This document shows positions 42,904 through 51,439 of a DNA stretch of 64,000 nt, one piece after another. The DNA is from JAVBWI01 sp036677445 (GTDB lineage Bacteria; Bacillota; Clostridia; Christensenellales; CAG-138): assembly GCA_036677445.1 (NCBI GenBank), contig JAVBWI010000023.1:186001-250000 (forward strand), in the 5' to 3' direction. The first letter of the stretch is position 1; every line of letters starts with the position of its first letter. Below the pieces are notes generated by a model that worked only from the letters and a program-made list of their open reading frames with translations, had not been told where the DNA came from and made no database searches. Position numbers and translations under genes: made by a program.

Positions 42904-43560
42904 ATGTCAATACGAATTCTGCTTGTCGAGGATGATGAGCATATCTGCAATACAGTCAAAGCCTTTTTATCAGAGGCGGGATATAAGGTGGATGCCTGCT
43001 TGGACGGAGACGAAGCGCACACCAAGTTTTACGACAACACCTACCAGCTTGTTATTCTCGACATCCTACTGCCGGGACTGAACGGTTATGAGCTTTTGCG
43101 GGAGTTTCGCAAAATAAACGACACCCCCATTCTGATGATGACAGCGCTTTCCGATGAGAAGAATCAAATCAAGGCGTTCGACGCGGAAGCAGATGATTAT
43201 GTGACAAAGCCGTTCAAGATTCAGCTTCTGCTGAAACGAGTGGAAGCCTTGCTCCGGCGAAGCGGCGCATTGGCAAAGGAAGTCTGTTGCGGCAAACTAA
43301 CGCTCCTGCCGGAAGATTTCAAAGTAACCTATAATGGAGAGGAAATTTTTTTGACCCTCAAAGAGTTTGAAATCCTAATGCTGTTGGTTCAGAACAGGGG
43401 CAGGACGCTATCTCATGAAATTATTCTATCCCGCGTTTGGGGCTATAATTTTGACGGAGACGGCAGCACTATGCATACCCATATCAAGAATCTGCGGGCG
43501 AAACTGCCGGAAAACATCATCAAAACAGTACGGGGAGTGGGCTACCGATTGGAGGAATAA
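42904..43560 (+). CDS. OmpR/PhoB-family response regulator
   Basis: This 218-residue regulator has a receiver domain (LLVEDDEHICNT; phospho-acceptor Asp in VILDILLPGLNG, about 51; Lys in TKPFKI) and a winged-helix output domain (LTLKEFEILMLLVQNRG, MHTHIKNLRAKLP, VRGVGYRLEE). I chose the ATG at 42904, with GGAGG seven bases upstream; the ATG at 42898 is too close to it. It is paired with the kinase that starts 5 bp later. TACAG boxes upstream of this gene and of the transporter at 45.6 kb make it the likely controller of both. Confidence 0.93.
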   Translation: MSIRILLVEDDEHICNTVKAFLSEAGYKVDACLDGDEAHTKFYDNTYQLVILDILLPGLNGYELLREFRKINDTPILMMTALSDEKNQIKAFDAEADDYVTKPFKIQLLLKRVEALLRRSGALAKEVCCGKLTLLPEDFKVTYNGEEIFLTLKEFEILMLLVQNRGRTLSHEIILSRVWGYNFDGDGSTMHTHIKNLRAKLPENIIKTVRGVGYRLEE

Positions 43561-43565
43561 TCCTA

Positions 43566-44900
43566 ATGAAAAATCGTGGGATTTTTACTAAGGTATTTAC
43601 TTATACAATAATCTCTCTATTGCTGCTTGTCGGCGTGACGGCTGCACTATTTTCGCAACAGTTTATGTCATTCTACAGAACGAAACAGGCTGGGCAAATA
43701 ATAGCTTCATACCAGCCGTTAGTGGAACGGATTCAAGGAAATAACAACAGCGACGTTGCTGAATTGGCGCGGCGCTTTTATGAAAACAATCAATCTTTTG
43801 AGTTCAATATTGTTGATAAAGATGGCAACTCAATATATGCCACTCCGAATGCCGACACGTCGAACAGTTTTAACGGTGATTTTTATTATGTTGTGCATAA
43901 AGATAGCAACTTATCCATTGTTGCCCAAAGCATGACGGGCTTAGAATCGTTTTATCGTGAGTTAATTATTCGTGGAGTCGCCGTGTTTGCCGTAATGCTT
44001 GCGCTCTGCCTCATCTGTGCTTTTGTCTTTGCGCGGCAGATGACCAAACCAATCAAGCGCCTCGCGGACAGCGCCGGAAAGATGGCCAATCTCGAAGAAG
44101 TCCCGCCGCCGTTGGAGCATAAAGATGAACTTGGCACATTAGCCCGCGACGTTTATTCTATGTACGTCAAGCTGAAGGAAACCATCACCAAATTAGAGGA
44201 CGAAATCCTGCGGGAACGCGAATTGGAGGAATCGCAGAGGTATTTCTTTTCGGCGGCTTCCCACGAACTGAAAACGCCTATTGCTGCTGCCAGTGTACTG
44301 CTGGAGGGAATGCTCGAAAACGTGGGCGATTACAAAGACCACCCCAAATACCTGCGCGAATGCGTGAAGATGATGGACGCGCTGAGCAAGATGATATCTG
44401 AGATACTGGAGATCGTCAGCTTAAACGACAGGAGGATCATACCCGCTTTTGAAAAACTGGACATAAGGCATACAGTCGCTGATATACTGCCTGACTTTCA
44501 GACATTATCTGAGGCAAACAGCCAGCGTATTGTCACGGATATTCCTGACGGGCAAAGCTGTCTTGCCGACCCCCAAATGCTTCAAAAGGCGCTTTCCAAC
44601 GTCATATTTAATGCGGTGCAGAATACGCCCGTAGACGGCGAAATACGGATATGGAGCGAGCCTGCGGCCCAACAATACCGCCTTTGCGTGTTGAACACAG
44701 GAGCAAGAATTGACGATGCTATTCTGCCAAAGCTGTTTGACCCGTTCTACCGCATGGATCAAGCACGAAGCCGGAAAAACGGACGAAGCGGCTTGGGGCT
44801 GACCATTGTGCGAAAGACGCTGGAATCTATGAAAATTGATTTCGCTTTGGAAAACGCCTCGAACGGTGTTTTGTTCTGGATGGACTTGCCAAAGGCATAA
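43566..44900 (+). CDS. Sensor histidine kinase
   Basis: This 444-residue kinase has two transmembrane helices (about 9-30 and 138-160) around an extracellular domain of about 110 residues, HAMP (about 162-215), the H-box AASHELKTPIAAASVL (His about 239) and HATPase boxes (NVIFNAVQNTP, ARSRKNGRSGLGLTIVRK). It is the partner of the regulator just upstream, with VanZ encoded just downstream. The combination recalls lipoglycopeptide or cationic-peptide stress systems, but the extracellular domain is not a known family to me. Confidence 0.92.
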   Translation: MKNRGIFTKVFTYTIISLLLLVGVTAALFSQQFMSFYRTKQAGQIIASYQPLVERIQGNNNSDVAELARRFYENNQSFEFNIVDKDGNSIYATPNADTSNSFNGDFYYVVHKDSNLSIVAQSMTGLESFYRELIIRGVAVFAVMLALCLICAFVFARQMTKPIKRLADSAGKMANLEEVPPPLEHKDELGTLARDVYSMYVKLKETITKLEDEILRERELEESQRYFFSAASHELKTPIAAASVLLEGMLENVGDYKDHPKYLRECVKMMDALSKMISEILEIVSLNDRRIIPAFEKLDIRHTVADILPDFQTLSEANSQRIVTDIPDGQSCLADPQMLQKALSNVIFNAVQNTPVDGEIRIWSEPAAQQYRLCVLNTGARIDDAILPKLFDPFYRMDQARSRKNGRSGLGLTIVRKTLESMKIDFALENASNGVLFWMDLPKA

Positions 44901-44923
44901 ATGGCTATAAGGAGAAAGAGATA

Positions 44924-45454
44924 TTGAAATCGGAAAAGCGAAACACCCTTACAATCATATTGTTCGTTGTATATATGCTGCTACTGACAGGAGTAATTCT
45001 TTTCAAACTACCATTTTATTCCGAAAAACTATCTGATGGGATACGAGTAATCAACCCGATTCCGTTTCAGGGATCTTTCGATGAAAATGGAGTTATAATC
45101 TTACGTGAAATTATTGATAATATACTCCTTTTTATACCGCTCGGTATCTATATCTGTATGTTGAAAAGTGAACGGTCTTTTATGAAAAAAGTCCTTCCAA
45201 TTATCTGCTTAACTATAGCGTTTGAAGCTATACAATTCGTTTTCGCAATCGGAAGAAGTGATATTACTGATGTACTTGGCAACATGCTTGGAGGGGTAAT
45301 CGGAATTGGCATTTATGTTCTATTGTCCAAGATTTTTAAAAACAGGACTGTTAAGGTTGTAAATGTATTTGCTTTGGCAGTAACTTTTTATGTAGTATTG
45401 CGCTTTGCCTATCTATTTTACCTCAGTCATTTTGTTATGAGGCAGTTGCATTAA
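44924..45454 (+). CDS. VanZ-family membrane protein
   Basis: This 176-residue protein has about five hydrophobic segments (about 8-27, 62-80, 88-107, 118-136, 145-168). It carries the VanZ family signature: an NPIPF motif near 45, DNILLFIPLGIYI (about 65-77), and EAIQFVFAIGRSDITDVLGN (about 100-119). VanZ in Tn1546 raises teicoplanin resistance; homologues are widespread and their mechanism is unknown. The start is TTG at 44924 with AAGGAG nine bases upstream. It ends at a terminator that separates it from the transporter genes. Confidence 0.87.
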   Translation: MKSEKRNTLTIILFVVYMLLLTGVILFKLPFYSEKLSDGIRVINPIPFQGSFDENGVIILREIIDNILLFIPLGIYICMLKSERSFMKKVLPIICLTIAFEAIQFVFAIGRSDITDVLGNMLGGVIGIGIYVLLSKIFKNRTVKVVNVFALAVTFYVVLRFAYLFYLSHFVMRQLH

Positions 45455-45475
45455 GTTCGACATATTGTATTACTT

Positions 45476-45512
45476 GGCCGACAGCGTTATCCCTGTTGGC
45501 CTTCTTTGTTTT
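45476..45512 (+). terminator. Terminator after the VanZ gene
   Basis: GGCCGACAG (45476-45484) pairs with CTGTTGGCC (45493-45501) with one G-T pair, followed by TTCTTTGTTTTT. Its sequence is related to the terminator at 50409-50441, which closes the transporter operon. Confidence 0.7.
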
Positions 45513-45517
45513 TCAGC

Positions 45518-45571
45518 TACAGACAAACTACAGATTGCCTACAGGGAAAATACAGATTGGCTTGCCATAAT
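45518..45571 (+). promoter_or_regulatory. Four-site TACAG box and promoter of the MacB-like transporter operon
   Basis: TACAG occurs at 45518, 45529, 45540 and 45551, a strict 11-bp period on one strand. A -10-like CATAAT begins at 45566, 15 bases after the last TACAG starts, which is the same offset as in the box at 42854. This arrangement fits an activated promoter bound by dimers of an OmpR-family regulator. Confidence 0.65.
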
Positions 45572-45617
45572 GAGAACCATAGTGAACACGAATACCTATT
45601 CATTGAGAGGAAACCGA

Positions 45618-47018
45618 ATGTATATTCTAATAAACGCAATGAAGAATCTGCTCCGCAACAAAGGGCGGAACATCCTGATTGCTGCTGTAACGCTGGCAAT
45701 CATCGTCTCTACGGTGGTCACGCTGACCATCGGCAACGCCTCGTCCAAAATCATTGAGGACACTCGACTGCGTGTCGGCTCAAAGGTGAATATCGCCATA
45801 GATTTGGAAAAACGCGAAAGTATTGAAATGCCGGAGGTTGGCATAGGCGAATTTTTCTCATACGCACAGTCAGACTATTTGAGAAAAAGCATTTTAAGCG
45901 CACAGCTTTATTTGCATAGCTCCACCACTTTTGCGCTCGGTGACGAAAGCAAAGGACAGGATGAGTGGGAAACCAATGATGGCACAAATAACAAGATAAA
46001 AGCCGCAACCATGATGCTGATTGGAAATTCCGACCCGGATACCCTTACCGATTTTGGAGCGGATGGCGGCAGAAAAATTTTGCCCGGCGGCAGAATGTTC
46101 AGTGGTCTAAACGAATGTATCATCAGCTACGAATTGGCAGAATTAAACGGCATATCAGTCGGTGATTCGATTGTTACCACAAGCGTGTTTGAACCTGTGA
46201 AAACCTTTGAGTTTATCGTCGTAGGAATCTATTCCGATGAAACGAGTGCTTTCCCCGGCCCTGCATATGAGGAAGCTAATTTTTTCCTGTTTAGTCGGCG
46301 CAACGAAATCATCACAAGTTTTGATACGGTCATGTCAAAGGGGTTTGATACTGACCGAGGTATGCAAATCCATGCCGAATACTATTTGAATAACCCTGAC
46401 GACATTTCCGCGTTTGAAGCGGAAGTCCGGGCAAAAGGGTTGCCTGCCGATTACGGCGTGTCAATAAATCAAAGGGAGTTGGACGAAATAACCGCTCCGC
46501 TTGCGGGTTTGGCAGGTATTACTTCCACCTTTCTGGTTGTCATACTGGTTTTCGGCGGTCTTGTGCTGGTGTTACTTTCCTTTATGGCTGTCCGCGAACG
46601 CAAATATGAGGTCGGCGTTCTTCGGGCAATGGGGATGGAAAAGAGCAAAATAGCGGCAGGAATTATGACGGAAGCTATTATCATCAGCATTATCTGTTTG
46701 TTCCTTGGTCTTGCAGTTGGCAGCACTATATCGCAACCGATTGCCAATGATATTCTGTCGGAGCAGGTGGAAATAGCCGCAGTCGAGACAAAAGCCAATT
46801 CGGAAAATCTACAGTTCTTAGTAATGGCGGGTAAAACACAGCTTATAAATGGCTTAAATGGTTACACGCCTGTCAGCGAGATTCAAGTTGCGCTTGACAC
46901 AAAGACTGTTTCACAAATCGTTATCATCGCTCTTGCGTTGGCGGCATTGTCCGGCATGATTGGGATTGTGGTGATTACAAAGTATGAGCCATTAAAAATC
47001 CTTAGAGAGAGGAACTAA
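45618..47018 (+). CDS. FtsX/MacB-like ABC permease (long paralogue)
   Basis: This 466-residue protein has one N-terminal helix (about 17-40), an extracellular MacB-type domain of about 290 residues, and three C-terminal helices (about 330-355, 383-405, 430-455) with the coupling segment RERKYEVGVLRAMGMEKSKIA. The ATG at 45618 has GAGAGGA seven bases upstream; the longer frame to 45465 crosses the terminator and box region and is not used. The shorter permease at 47.7 kb shares both ends but has a smaller extracellular domain. Together they probably form a heterodimer driven by the adjoining ATPases. Confidence 0.88.
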   Translation: MYILINAMKNLLRNKGRNILIAAVTLAIIVSTVVTLTIGNASSKIIEDTRLRVGSKVNIAIDLEKRESIEMPEVGIGEFFSYAQSDYLRKSILSAQLYLHSSTTFALGDESKGQDEWETNDGTNNKIKAATMMLIGNSDPDTLTDFGADGGRKILPGGRMFSGLNECIISYELAELNGISVGDSIVTTSVFEPVKTFEFIVVGIYSDETSAFPGPAYEEANFFLFSRRNEIITSFDTVMSKGFDTDRGMQIHAEYYLNNPDDISAFEAEVRAKGLPADYGVSINQRELDEITAPLAGLAGITSTFLVVILVFGGLVLVLLSFMAVRERKYEVGVLRAMGMEKSKIAAGIMTEAIIISIICLFLGLAVGSTISQPIANDILSEQVEIAAVETKANSENLQFLVMAGKTQLINGLNGYTPVSEIQVALDTKTVSQIVIIALALAALSGMIGIVVITKYEPLKILRERN

Positions 47019-47046
47019 CTAATTAAGGCTATGGAGGGATAAGGTC

Positions 47047-47715
47047 ATGAGTACACTTACATTACAAAATGTCTCATATAAATATGAGGGAAGCAGCAAA
47101 ACCATTTTCAAGGACTTAAGTATGCACTTTGAACCCGGAAAAATCTACACTATCGTTGGACGGTCAGGCGTGGGCAAATCCACTTTGCTGAATTTGATTG
47201 CAGGGCTGGACGTTGTTACTACCGGGTCTATCACCTATGATGGCGAAAACTTGGTCGAAATAAACCGAAATCGCTATCGGGCGCAAAAAGCCGGAATTAT
47301 CTTTCAAGGGTTTAACCTTCTTACAAACGCTACCGCTCTTGACAATATCCTGTTATCAATGCGCATAAGCGGTGTCAAAGGCGTAAATAAAAAAGCTCGT
47401 GCGCTTGAGTTGCTTAAAAAGGTGGGCATTTCTCCCGAAAAAGCGAACCGAAAAATCCTCAAGTTATCGGGGGGCGAACAACAACGCATAGGAATTGCCC
47501 GCGCATTGGCACACAATCCTGAATTGATTGTTGCCGATGAACCCACAGGAAACTTGGACGATGACACAGCAAGCAAAGTATTGGAAATCTTTACTTCTCT
47601 TGCTCACGATGAGGGCAAATGCGTGATTATCGTCACACATTCCAAAGAGGTGTCGGGTATTGCGGATGAAATTTGGAGTGTGGACGAGGGCGTATTCACC
47701 GAGGTGCGCCGATGA
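47047..47715 (+). CDS. MacB/LolD-type ABC ATPase (first)
   Basis: This 222-residue ATPase has all motifs intact: Walker A GRSGVGKST (about 39-47), Q-loop IIFQGFNLL, signature LSGGEQQ (about 141-147), Walker B LIVADEPTGNLD and switch His in VTHS. It belongs to the group that powers FtsX-like permeases. It lies between the two permease genes, 28 bp after the first and overlapping the second by 4 bp. The tail WSVDEGVFTEVRR suits the family length. Confidence 0.93.
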   Translation: MSTLTLQNVSYKYEGSSKTIFKDLSMHFEPGKIYTIVGRSGVGKSTLLNLIAGLDVVTTGSITYDGENLVEINRNRYRAQKAGIIFQGFNLLTNATALDNILLSMRISGVKGVNKKARALELLKKVGISPEKANRKILKLSGGEQQRIGIARALAHNPELIVADEPTGNLDDDTASKVLEIFTSLAHDEGKCVIIVTHSKEVSGIADEIWSVDEGVFTEVRR

Positions 47716-48572
47716 TAAAAAAGAACTTCTATGTAATAGAAAACGCTTTGCTCAACTTGGTAAAAAACAAGGGGCGAAACCTTTTGCAAGGTGTGATTAT
47801 TTTCGCTGTTATCGCTACCACTGTAATCGCGCTTTCAATTTACAATACTGCGAACAGCATTATCAACGAATACCAAATTCAAGTTAGCAGCGAAGTGAAT
47901 ATTGTCCCTGAAACGATACCGAGTGATGTGCCGGAAATAACAAATGAGCAAGCGACAGCGTTCGCACAATCAGAGTATTTGCGCGACAATCAGGTGCAAG
48001 AGGTAGACATCGGTTCTGGATTCGTGAAATTCGTGTATTACTTGAAATCTCCCGATCTTCTTGATGCTTTCAGAACAGAGGTGCATGACAAGGGACTGCC
48101 GGAGGGCTATAAAGTCGATATTGACGAAAAATCCTACGAGAACAAGATTATGCCATTGAAGGGCCTACGGGATATTTCGCGGACATTTTTGCTGATTGTG
48201 CTTGTGCTTGGTGCGGCGATTATGGTACTGCTCTCAATTACTGCTGTTAGGGAGCGCAAATATGAAATTGGCGTTTTGCGGGCGATGGGAATGAAAAAGA
48301 ACAAACTGGCATTGGGTCTTTGGGTTGAAATAATCGCCCTCACTTGTATTTGCTTTGTATTAGGCTTAATTGCGGGCGGGTTACTTTCTCAGCCAATATC
48401 CGACACACTGCTGGCAGGGCAACAGGTAGCATCAGTCAATATATCAGTCAGCCCGCAGACTGCGCTTCAAATCTTTGGTGTGGCAATACTGCTTGCTTCT
48501 ATTGCAGGGATAATATCGGTCAGCAGGATTACCAAATACGAACCCATCAAAATCTTGATGGAACGAAACTAA
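47712..48572 (+). CDS. FtsX/MacB-like ABC permease (short paralogue)
   Basis: This 286-residue protein has an N-terminal helix (about 22-45, after ALLNLVKNKGRN), a compact extracellular domain of about 110 residues, and three C-terminal helices with RERKYEIGVLRAMGMKKNKLA. The terminal parts align with the 466-residue permease upstream, but about 180 extracellular residues are lacking. A duplication followed by a deletion is the simplest history. The start overlaps the ATPase stop (ATGA). An asymmetric pair of permeases implies that one extracellular domain does most substrate or partner binding. Confidence 0.85.
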   Translation: MIKKNFYVIENALLNLVKNKGRNLLQGVIIFAVIATTVIALSIYNTANSIINEYQIQVSSEVNIVPETIPSDVPEITNEQATAFAQSEYLRDNQVQEVDIGSGFVKFVYYLKSPDLLDAFRTEVHDKGLPEGYKVDIDEKSYENKIMPLKGLRDISRTFLLIVLVLGAAIMVLLSITAVRERKYEIGVLRAMGMKKNKLALGLWVEIIALTCICFVLGLIAGGLLSQPISDTLLAGQQVASVNISVSPQTALQIFGVAILLASIAGIISVSRITKYEPIKILMERN

Positions 48573-48583
48573 GGGGGAGCGTT

Positions 48584-49270
48584 ATGGCATGTTTAGAGCT
48601 TGTAAATGTATCGTACCGCTATGAAGGCAGCACGGAACCCGTCTTAAATGAGATTAGTGCTGCCTTTGAGAGTGGCAAAGTCTATACGATTATCGGAGAG
48701 TCCGGCGCAGGAAAATCCACACTGCTATCCTTAATTTCCGGCTTGGACATATGCAAGGAAGGAGACATCTATTATGGAGGTGAGAATCTACGGCAAATAG
48801 ACAGGGATGAGTATCGAGCTAAAAGAGTGGGTGTGATTTTTCAGGGCTATAATCTACTCACTAATTCCACGGCGGTTTATAACATAACTCTTTCAATGAA
48901 TATCAGCGAAAGCGAAATTGTTGACCGTCATACGAAAAAAGAAACCGCCTATGCCCTGTTAGATAAGGTAGGTATTAGCCGCGAAACCGCAGATCGTAAA
49001 ATCCTCTACCTTTCCGGTGGTGAACAGCAACGAGTGGGTATTGCGCGGGCTTTATCCCACAACCCGGATGTAATTATCGCGGACGAACCTACAGGTAATC
49101 TTGACACCGAAACCGAGAACGCAGTGCTTAATATCCTAATCCGCTTGGCACACGAGGAAGGCAAATGCGTGATTATAGTCACCCATTCGGAAAATGTAAC
49201 AGCCATTGCCGATGAGGTCATCGGCATTCGTTCCGGCCAACTTAAAAAGATGAAGGAGAATGAACAATGA
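48584..49270 (+). CDS. MacB/LolD-type ABC ATPase (second)
   Basis: This 228-residue ATPase is strongly similar to the first. It has Walker A GESGAGKST (about 38-46), Q-loop VIFQGYNLL, signature LSGGEQQ, Walker B VIIADEPTGNLD and a His in VTHS. AAGGGGGAG lies six bases before the ATG at 48584. It overlaps the binding-protein gene by 4 bp. The repeated order permease-ATPase-permease-ATPase points to tandem duplication of a two-gene unit. A heterodimeric ATPase pair is likely. Confidence 0.92.
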   Translation: MACLELVNVSYRYEGSTEPVLNEISAAFESGKVYTIIGESGAGKSTLLSLISGLDICKEGDIYYGGENLRQIDRDEYRAKRVGVIFQGYNLLTNSTAVYNITLSMNISESEIVDRHTKKETAYALLDKVGISRETADRKILYLSGGEQQRVGIARALSHNPDVIIADEPTGNLDTETENAVLNILIRLAHEEGKCVIIVTHSENVTAIADEVIGIRSGQLKKMKENEQ

Positions 49271-50274
49271 TGAAACGGATAATTTCCCTAATAAGCTGCC
49301 TCTTGTTACTAACAATGATCACTGGATGCAAGTCAAATGGTGCTAATTCCATGCAAAACGGAACAGATGCCCCATCAAGCGAAACAGGTGCCGCGTCAAA
49401 TGGAACTGATACAAATGGAATAAAAATCGGTTTTTCGCTACCGAACTTGGATGAGATCAACATGAATATGCGTGGTACTTATGAACAATATGCAGAAACA
49501 CTAGGCGGGGTGCAGATAATCTTCACCGGTGCTAACGATGATGCGGAACAGCAAATTGCAGATGTCGAGAGCCTCATATCTCAAAACTGCGATGTTATCA
49601 TTATTCGCCCTTTTGACGGTGCGACAATCGGTTCCGCTTGTGATGCCGTTGCAAACGCAAATATCCCATTGATTATTGATGAGTTAATCGCTGACACTGA
49701 TAACTATACTGTCCGTACTCCCATAGAACAGGCCGACCACGGCAGGGTACTCGGAAGTTATCTTCAGGGCCTATTAGATGCAGGAGATATTAATGAGGCC
49801 AAAATCGGATACATCATTGGAGATAACGATGAGCCTATGCTTGGGCGTATGAGAGGTATACTGGAAACCTGTACTGCTGCTGTATTCGTTGCGGAAGGCG
49901 TTGCGAACAATTGGTCTGCCGCCGAAGCACAAAGCATTGTTGAAAACTGGATTTCCAGCGGAAAGATTAATGACATGAATATTATCGCATGTATGGACGA
50001 TGCACTTGCAAACGCAGCGGTAAAGGCGCTGGGTGATGATTACCCAAACATAATTGTATTAGGCGCTGGTGGTACTAATGTGGCGGCAATGCAGAACATT
50101 GCGATTGGAAAAATACGAGCATCTACCTATCAGAACAATAGTATTCTCGCTGAAAATATGCTGAGTTTGTGCATTGATCTGGCTAATGGCGTTGAAGTGA
50201 AGTATGATGATCCGGAAAATAGGTTATTTAATCTGCATAGTATCTCTCTAATGACTGCCGACACAAATGAATAA
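49267..50274 (+). CDS. Orphan sugar-binding-type lipoprotein
   Basis: This 335-residue protein has a lipoprotein signal (MMKRIISLISCLLLL, lipobox MITGC at about 17-21), a Ser/Thr/Asn-rich linker to about 50, and a type I periplasmic-binding fold (IKIGFSLPNLDEINMNMRG, IIIRPFDGATIG, CMDDALANAAVKALG). Such proteins normally serve ribose-type importers, but the operon encodes only MacB-like export or mechanotransmission components. It may instead sense a ligand for the kinase or act as a decoy or chaperone for the transporter. It is the last gene before a strong terminator. Confidence 0.85.
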   Translation: MMKRIISLISCLLLLTMITGCKSNGANSMQNGTDAPSSETGAASNGTDTNGIKIGFSLPNLDEINMNMRGTYEQYAETLGGVQIIFTGANDDAEQQIADVESLISQNCDVIIIRPFDGATIGSACDAVANANIPLIIDELIADTDNYTVRTPIEQADHGRVLGSYLQGLLDAGDINEAKIGYIIGDNDEPMLGRMRGILETCTAAVFVAEGVANNWSAAEAQSIVENWISSGKINDMNIIACMDDALANAAVKALGDDYPNIIVLGAGGTNVAAMQNIAIGKIRASTYQNNSILAENMLSLCIDLANGVEVKYDDPENRLFNLHSISLMTADTNE

Positions 50275-50408
50275 ACGTATTTAGATGCTCTATTGACTAA
50301 GGCAACGATACGCGCTGTGGTGGCAACCTGAAAGAATATTAAATGTAGTAGCCGTTTTGTTATTGATCGACCACACCTCTGATGTTAGCAACCATACTTT
50401 ATTCTTTT

Positions 50409-50441
50409 GACCGACGGGGTTATTCCTGTCGGTCTTTTTTT
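50409..50441 (+). terminator. Intrinsic terminator of the transporter operon
   Basis: GACCGAC (50409-50415) pairs with GTCGGTC (50428-50434), with an inner GG/CC extension, followed by seven Ts. Confidence 0.85.
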
Positions 50442-50768
50442 ATTACCCGTTTTTCCGCGGTAGCACATGCTTACGTTATTTGAGAAGAAAGCGGAAAATC
50501 ACCCAATATGCGGGCCTTTTCTGTTCTTCTCGAATAACGGATTTCCTCTAATAAACGAAGTTATCCGAGATCTCGGATGGTTTATTATGCAAAGCTTTAC
50601 ATAACCGCCCGGGAGAGGTTTTGCTGAAGTGAGAAACAGGGTGATTGCGGCTGATAATTGCTGCAATCGCCCAATATTTACGTGAATCTTGTATAATCAG
50701 ATTAACTGAATCTTAACTCATAGTATGTTAGAGTTAAGGGGGTGCATTTACTGAACGGAGGCGGATTT
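50442..50768 (+). promoter_or_regulatory. Promoter region of the orphan response regulator
   Basis: No gene is present. TATAAT lies at 50692-50697 without a clear -35. TTAACT occurs at 50702 and 50713, an 11-bp direct repeat. CTTAACTC (50712-50719) and GAGTTAAG (50731-50738) form a perfect inverted repeat just before the Shine-Dalgarno. These are candidate sites for the regulator encoded next. Confidence 0.4.
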
Positions 50769-51422
50769 ATGAAATTATTAGTTGTAGAAGATGAAGTATC
50801 ACTACAATCAGCTTTGCGAAAAGGATTTATAAAATTAGGTTATGCTGTGGATGCCGCGTCAGACGGTGAAGAAGCATTGGAGCTTTACTACTCCTCTGTT
50901 TACGACGTAATTATTTTAGATATTAATTTGCCAAAGATAGATGGTATTGAAGTATTAAAAGAAATTCGTAAAGAAAATTCAGAGATCAAGATTCTCATAC
51001 TTTCCGCAAGGAGCGAATTGGAAGATAAAATTGCCGGGCTTGATAGAGGAGCGAATGACTATCTTGCAAAACCGTTTCATTTCAAAGAGCTGGAAGCGAG
51101 AGTCCGGGCTTTATTACGACGTAATTTCTTAACGCAGAATGCTGAAATTACGACGGACAGGTTGGTTTTGAAGACTGCTTTAAAGAAAGTGTACCTTGAT
51201 GATATTGAAATCGTCCTGACTAAAAAAGAGTATGGGATCTTAGAGTATTTACTCATGCACAAAGGAAAACTTGTAAGCGGTGAGGACTTAATTGAACATG
51301 TTTGGGATAGCGAAGCCGAAACATTCACAAATTCTTTTAAGGTTCATATTAATTCGCTAAGAAAAAAACTGCCACAAGATACAATAAGAAATATAAGGGG
51401 ACAAGGCTATTATGTTGAGTAA
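50769..51422 (+). CDS. OmpR/PhoB-family response regulator, orphaned
   Basis: This 217-residue regulator has a receiver domain (VVEDEVSLQSALRKG; phospho-acceptor Asp in VIILDINLPKIDG, about 51; Lys in AKPFHF) and a winged-helix domain (LTKKEYGILEYLLMHKG, FKVHINSLRKKLP, IRGQGYYVE). GGAGG lies eight bases before the ATG at 50769. A kinase gene began inside its stop codon region but is cut off after nine codons next to an IS256-type element. Unless a kinase elsewhere serves it, the regulator has lost its input. Confidence 0.9.
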   Translation: MKLLVVEDEVSLQSALRKGFIKLGYAVDAASDGEEALELYYSSVYDVIILDINLPKIDGIEVLKEIRKENSEIKILILSARSELEDKIAGLDRGANDYLAKPFHFKELEARVRALLRRNFLTQNAEITTDRLVLKTALKKVYLDDIEIVLTKKEYGILEYLLMHKGKLVSGEDLIEHVWDSEAETFTNSFKVHINSLRKKLPQDTIRNIRGQGYYVE

Positions 51423-51438
51423 AATATCTCTGCGGTGG
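51412..51438 (+). pseudogene. Histidine kinase gene, only the first nine codons remain
   Basis: An ATG overlapping the regulator's end reads MLSKISLRW, a normal kinase N-terminus in the expected overlap. The sequence then turns into IS256-like terminal sequence (near GAATTCTGTGTAAAC). The rest of the kinase is absent. Confidence 0.6.
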
Positions 51439-51439
51439 A

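Noticed and set aside
43566..45454. A second glycopeptide-resistance cluster around VanZ
   Set aside because: No ligase, dipeptidase or racemase genes are present; VanZ homologues are widespread outside van operons.
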